Assembly (NCBI GenBank): GCA_020631315.1
Contig: JAHDHM010000153.1
Location: 1 to 6,280 of the forward strand
Direction of reading: 5' to 3'
Origin: Acidimicrobiales bacterium
GTDB taxonomy: Bacteria; Actinomycetota; Acidimicrobiia; Acidimicrobiales; Poriferisodaliceae
DNA length: 6,280 bases
The notes below the pieces were generated by a model. It saw only the letters and a list, made by a program, of their open reading frames with translations, made no database searches and was not told the origin of the DNA. This document shows, one piece after another, positions 5,450 through 6,280 of the stretch (its first letter is position 1; each line of letters opens with the position of its first letter). Position numbers and translations under genes: made by a program.

Positions 5450-6181
5450 ATGATCGAGCTGACCCGAGACGGCGACGTGTTCGTGATGGACATGACCGTC
5501 GGCGAGAACCGTTGGAACACCACGTTCGTGCGGGCGATCGACGCCGCCTTCGACGAGATCGAGGCCTCCGACGGACCGGCCGCGCTCGTGACCGTGTCGA
5601 GCAACGAGAAGTTCTTCTCGAACGGGCTGGACCTGGAGTGGATCGGCGCCGGGCCCGACGATCCGGCGGCCGAGCGAGGCGGCGATCGGGCCGCGTTCGG
5701 CGAGGAGTTCATGGCCCTCATGGGGCGCACCATCACGCTGTCGGTACCGACGGTCTGCGCCGTCAACGGTCACGGCTTCGGGGCCGGGTTCATGTTCGCC
5801 ATGTGCCACGACGTGCGCCTCATGCGCGAGGACCGCGGCTTCCTGTGCGCGAACGAGCTGCTGATCGGGATGACCATCCCGAACCCGGAACTGGCGTTGT
5901 TCCGTCACAAGATGTCGGCCAGCGCGTTCCACGAGTCGACGATGCTGGCCAAGCGCTGGACCGGCCCGGCTGCAGCTGCGGCTGGTTTCGTCGAGCAGGC
6001 CCTACCGCTCGACGCGCTGCGAGACGCAGCCATGACCCGGGCCGCCGAGCTCACGCCTCTCGCCGCCAACCGGGCGAACTTCGCCGGTCAGAAGGAAGCG
6101 ATCTACGGCGAACACGCTGCCCTCAACAACGTGCACGGCGCCGCGCACATGCTGAAGAACTCCGCCGACTTCCGCCACTGA
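5450..6181 (+). CDS. Crotonase-fold enoyl-CoA isomerase (probable delta3,delta2-enoyl-CoA isomerase)
   Basis: A 243-residue enzyme of the enoyl-CoA hydratase/isomerase superfamily. Oxyanion-hole segments are KFFSNGLDLEW (54-64) and NGHGFGAGFMFAM (106-118). In hydratases the second segment carries a catalytic Glu (Glu144 of rat mitochondrial enoyl-CoA hydratase); aligning NGYALGGGCE with NGHGFGAGFM puts Met115 there. The other catalytic Glu (rat Glu164, in QPEILLG) aligns with Glu136 in ANELLIG and is kept. Having only this second Glu is the pattern of delta3,delta2-enoyl-CoA isomerases, and the SNGLDL, HDVRLMREDRG and following segments recall plant-type ECI proteins. The likely reaction shifts a 3-enoyl-CoA double bond to trans-2-enoyl-CoA, feeding beta-oxidation of unsaturated fatty acids. 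The protein is cytosolic, with no signal or membrane segment. It shares a divergent control region with the AAA+ gene and is followed 3 bases later by a large hairpin. The superfamily is certain; isomerase over hydratase is an inference from alignment by eye. Confidence 0.9.
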   Translation: MIELTRDGDVFVMDMTVGENRWNTTFVRAIDAAFDEIEASDGPAALVTVSSNEKFFSNGLDLEWIGAGPDDPAAERGGDRAAFGEEFMALMGRTITLSVPTVCAVNGHGFGAGFMFAMCHDVRLMREDRGFLCANELLIGMTIPNPELALFRHKMSASAFHESTMLAKRWTGPAAAAAGFVEQALPLDALRDAAMTRAAELTPLAANRANFAGQKEAIYGEHAALNNVHGAAHMLKNSADFRH

Positions 6182-6184
6182 TCC

Positions 6185-6233
6185 GTTCTGCCAGCGGTCC
6201 TGCGCGCATGACGCGCAGATCCGCTGGGAGAAC
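6185..6233 (+). promoter_or_regulatory. Large hairpin after the isomerase, terminator or RBS-hiding element
   Basis: Three stacked arms pair: 6185-6189 with 6229-6233 (GTTCT/AGAAC), 6191-6197 with 6221-6227 (CCAGCGG/CCGCTGG), and 6200-6206 with 6212-6218 (CTGCGCG/CGCGCAG). This gives 19 base pairs with one 1x1 and one 2x2 internal mismatch and a 5-base loop CATGA. It starts 3 bases after the isomerase stop, as a terminator would, but no U-tract follows. Its 3' arm contains GGGAG (6226-6230), the apparent Shine-Dalgarno of the gene starting at 6235, so folding would hide that site. Confidence 0.6.
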
Positions 6234-6234
6234 C

Positions 6235-6280
6235 GTGAAGGTGACATCGGCTCCGACCTCATCGGAACTGGAAGCCCTGG
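6235..6280 (+). CDS. Start of an unidentified gene (cut by right edge)
   Basis: GTG at 6235 opens a frame that stays open to the window end and reads VKVTSAPTSSELEAL, where the first V is the initiator Met. GGGAG at 6226-6230 is the likely Shine-Dalgarno, 4 bases from GTG 6235 or 10 bases from the in-frame GTG at 6241; either may be the start. A Ser/Thr-rich opening followed by SELEAL is a plausible N-terminus, but 15 codons do not identify a family. It lies 53 bases after the isomerase stop on the same strand, so an operon with it is possible. Confidence 0.45.
   Translation, partial: MKVTSAPTSSELEAL

Noticed and set aside
1..6280. Defence system, CRISPR array, mobile element or prophage
   Set aside because: There are no spaced repeats, transposase, integrase, nuclease or methylase motifs. 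A lone SNF2 helicase with one small partner is not enough to call a defence locus.

Overview
The window is about two-thirds G+C, with strong G/C preference at third codon positions, GTG as well as ATG starts, and a possible leaderless gene. This fits a high-GC actinobacterium. The protein styles suggest the Acidimicrobiia/Ilumatobacter area, but that placement is an inference from memory and not a search result. No tRNA, rRNA, CRISPR array, transposase or phage gene was seen.

Layout, left to right. (1) Positions 1-137, minus strand: the first 45 residues of an NAD(P)H-dependent FMN reductase-like flavodoxin-fold protein, cut by the window edge. (2) Positions 138-505: a mostly non-coding divergent region with one doubtful 40-codon ORF and one weak -10-like box. 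(3) Positions 506-3940, plus strand: a large SNF2-family (HelZ-like) ATPase with all helicase motifs intact. Its coding sequence clearly extends about 119 codons upstream of the first usable GTG (863). It seems to begin at a well-spaced Shine-Dalgarno followed by GTC where GTG would be expected. (4) Positions 3937-4371, plus strand: a small basic low-complexity protein whose ATG overlaps the helicase stop (ATGA), so the two are translationally coupled. (5) Positions 4372-4433: a convergent junction with a 12-bp hairpin and two copies of a 16-bp motif. (6) Positions 4434-5390, minus strand: a CbxX/CfqX (SpoVK/CbbX-like) AAA+ ATPase, possibly leaderless. (7) Positions 5391-5449: a compact divergent region with a perfect 15-bp palindrome. 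(8) Positions 5450-6181, plus strand: a crotonase-fold enzyme whose active site points to a delta3,delta2-enoyl-CoA isomerase. (9) Positions 6185-6233: a large hairpin whose 3' arm holds the ribosome binding site of a gene starting at 6235 and leaving the window.

How the genes relate: only the helicase and the small basic protein are firmly linked, as a coupled two-gene unit. The natural reading is that the small protein is an accessory or nucleic-acid-binding partner of the SNF2 motor. The AAA+ ATPase and the isomerase share a short divergent control region but belong to different processes. I see no evidence for a defence island or a large new multi-gene system. The points most worth checking are the missing helicase start codon, the uncharacterised coupled partner, the divergent palindrome, and the hairpin that may hide the last gene's ribosome binding site.
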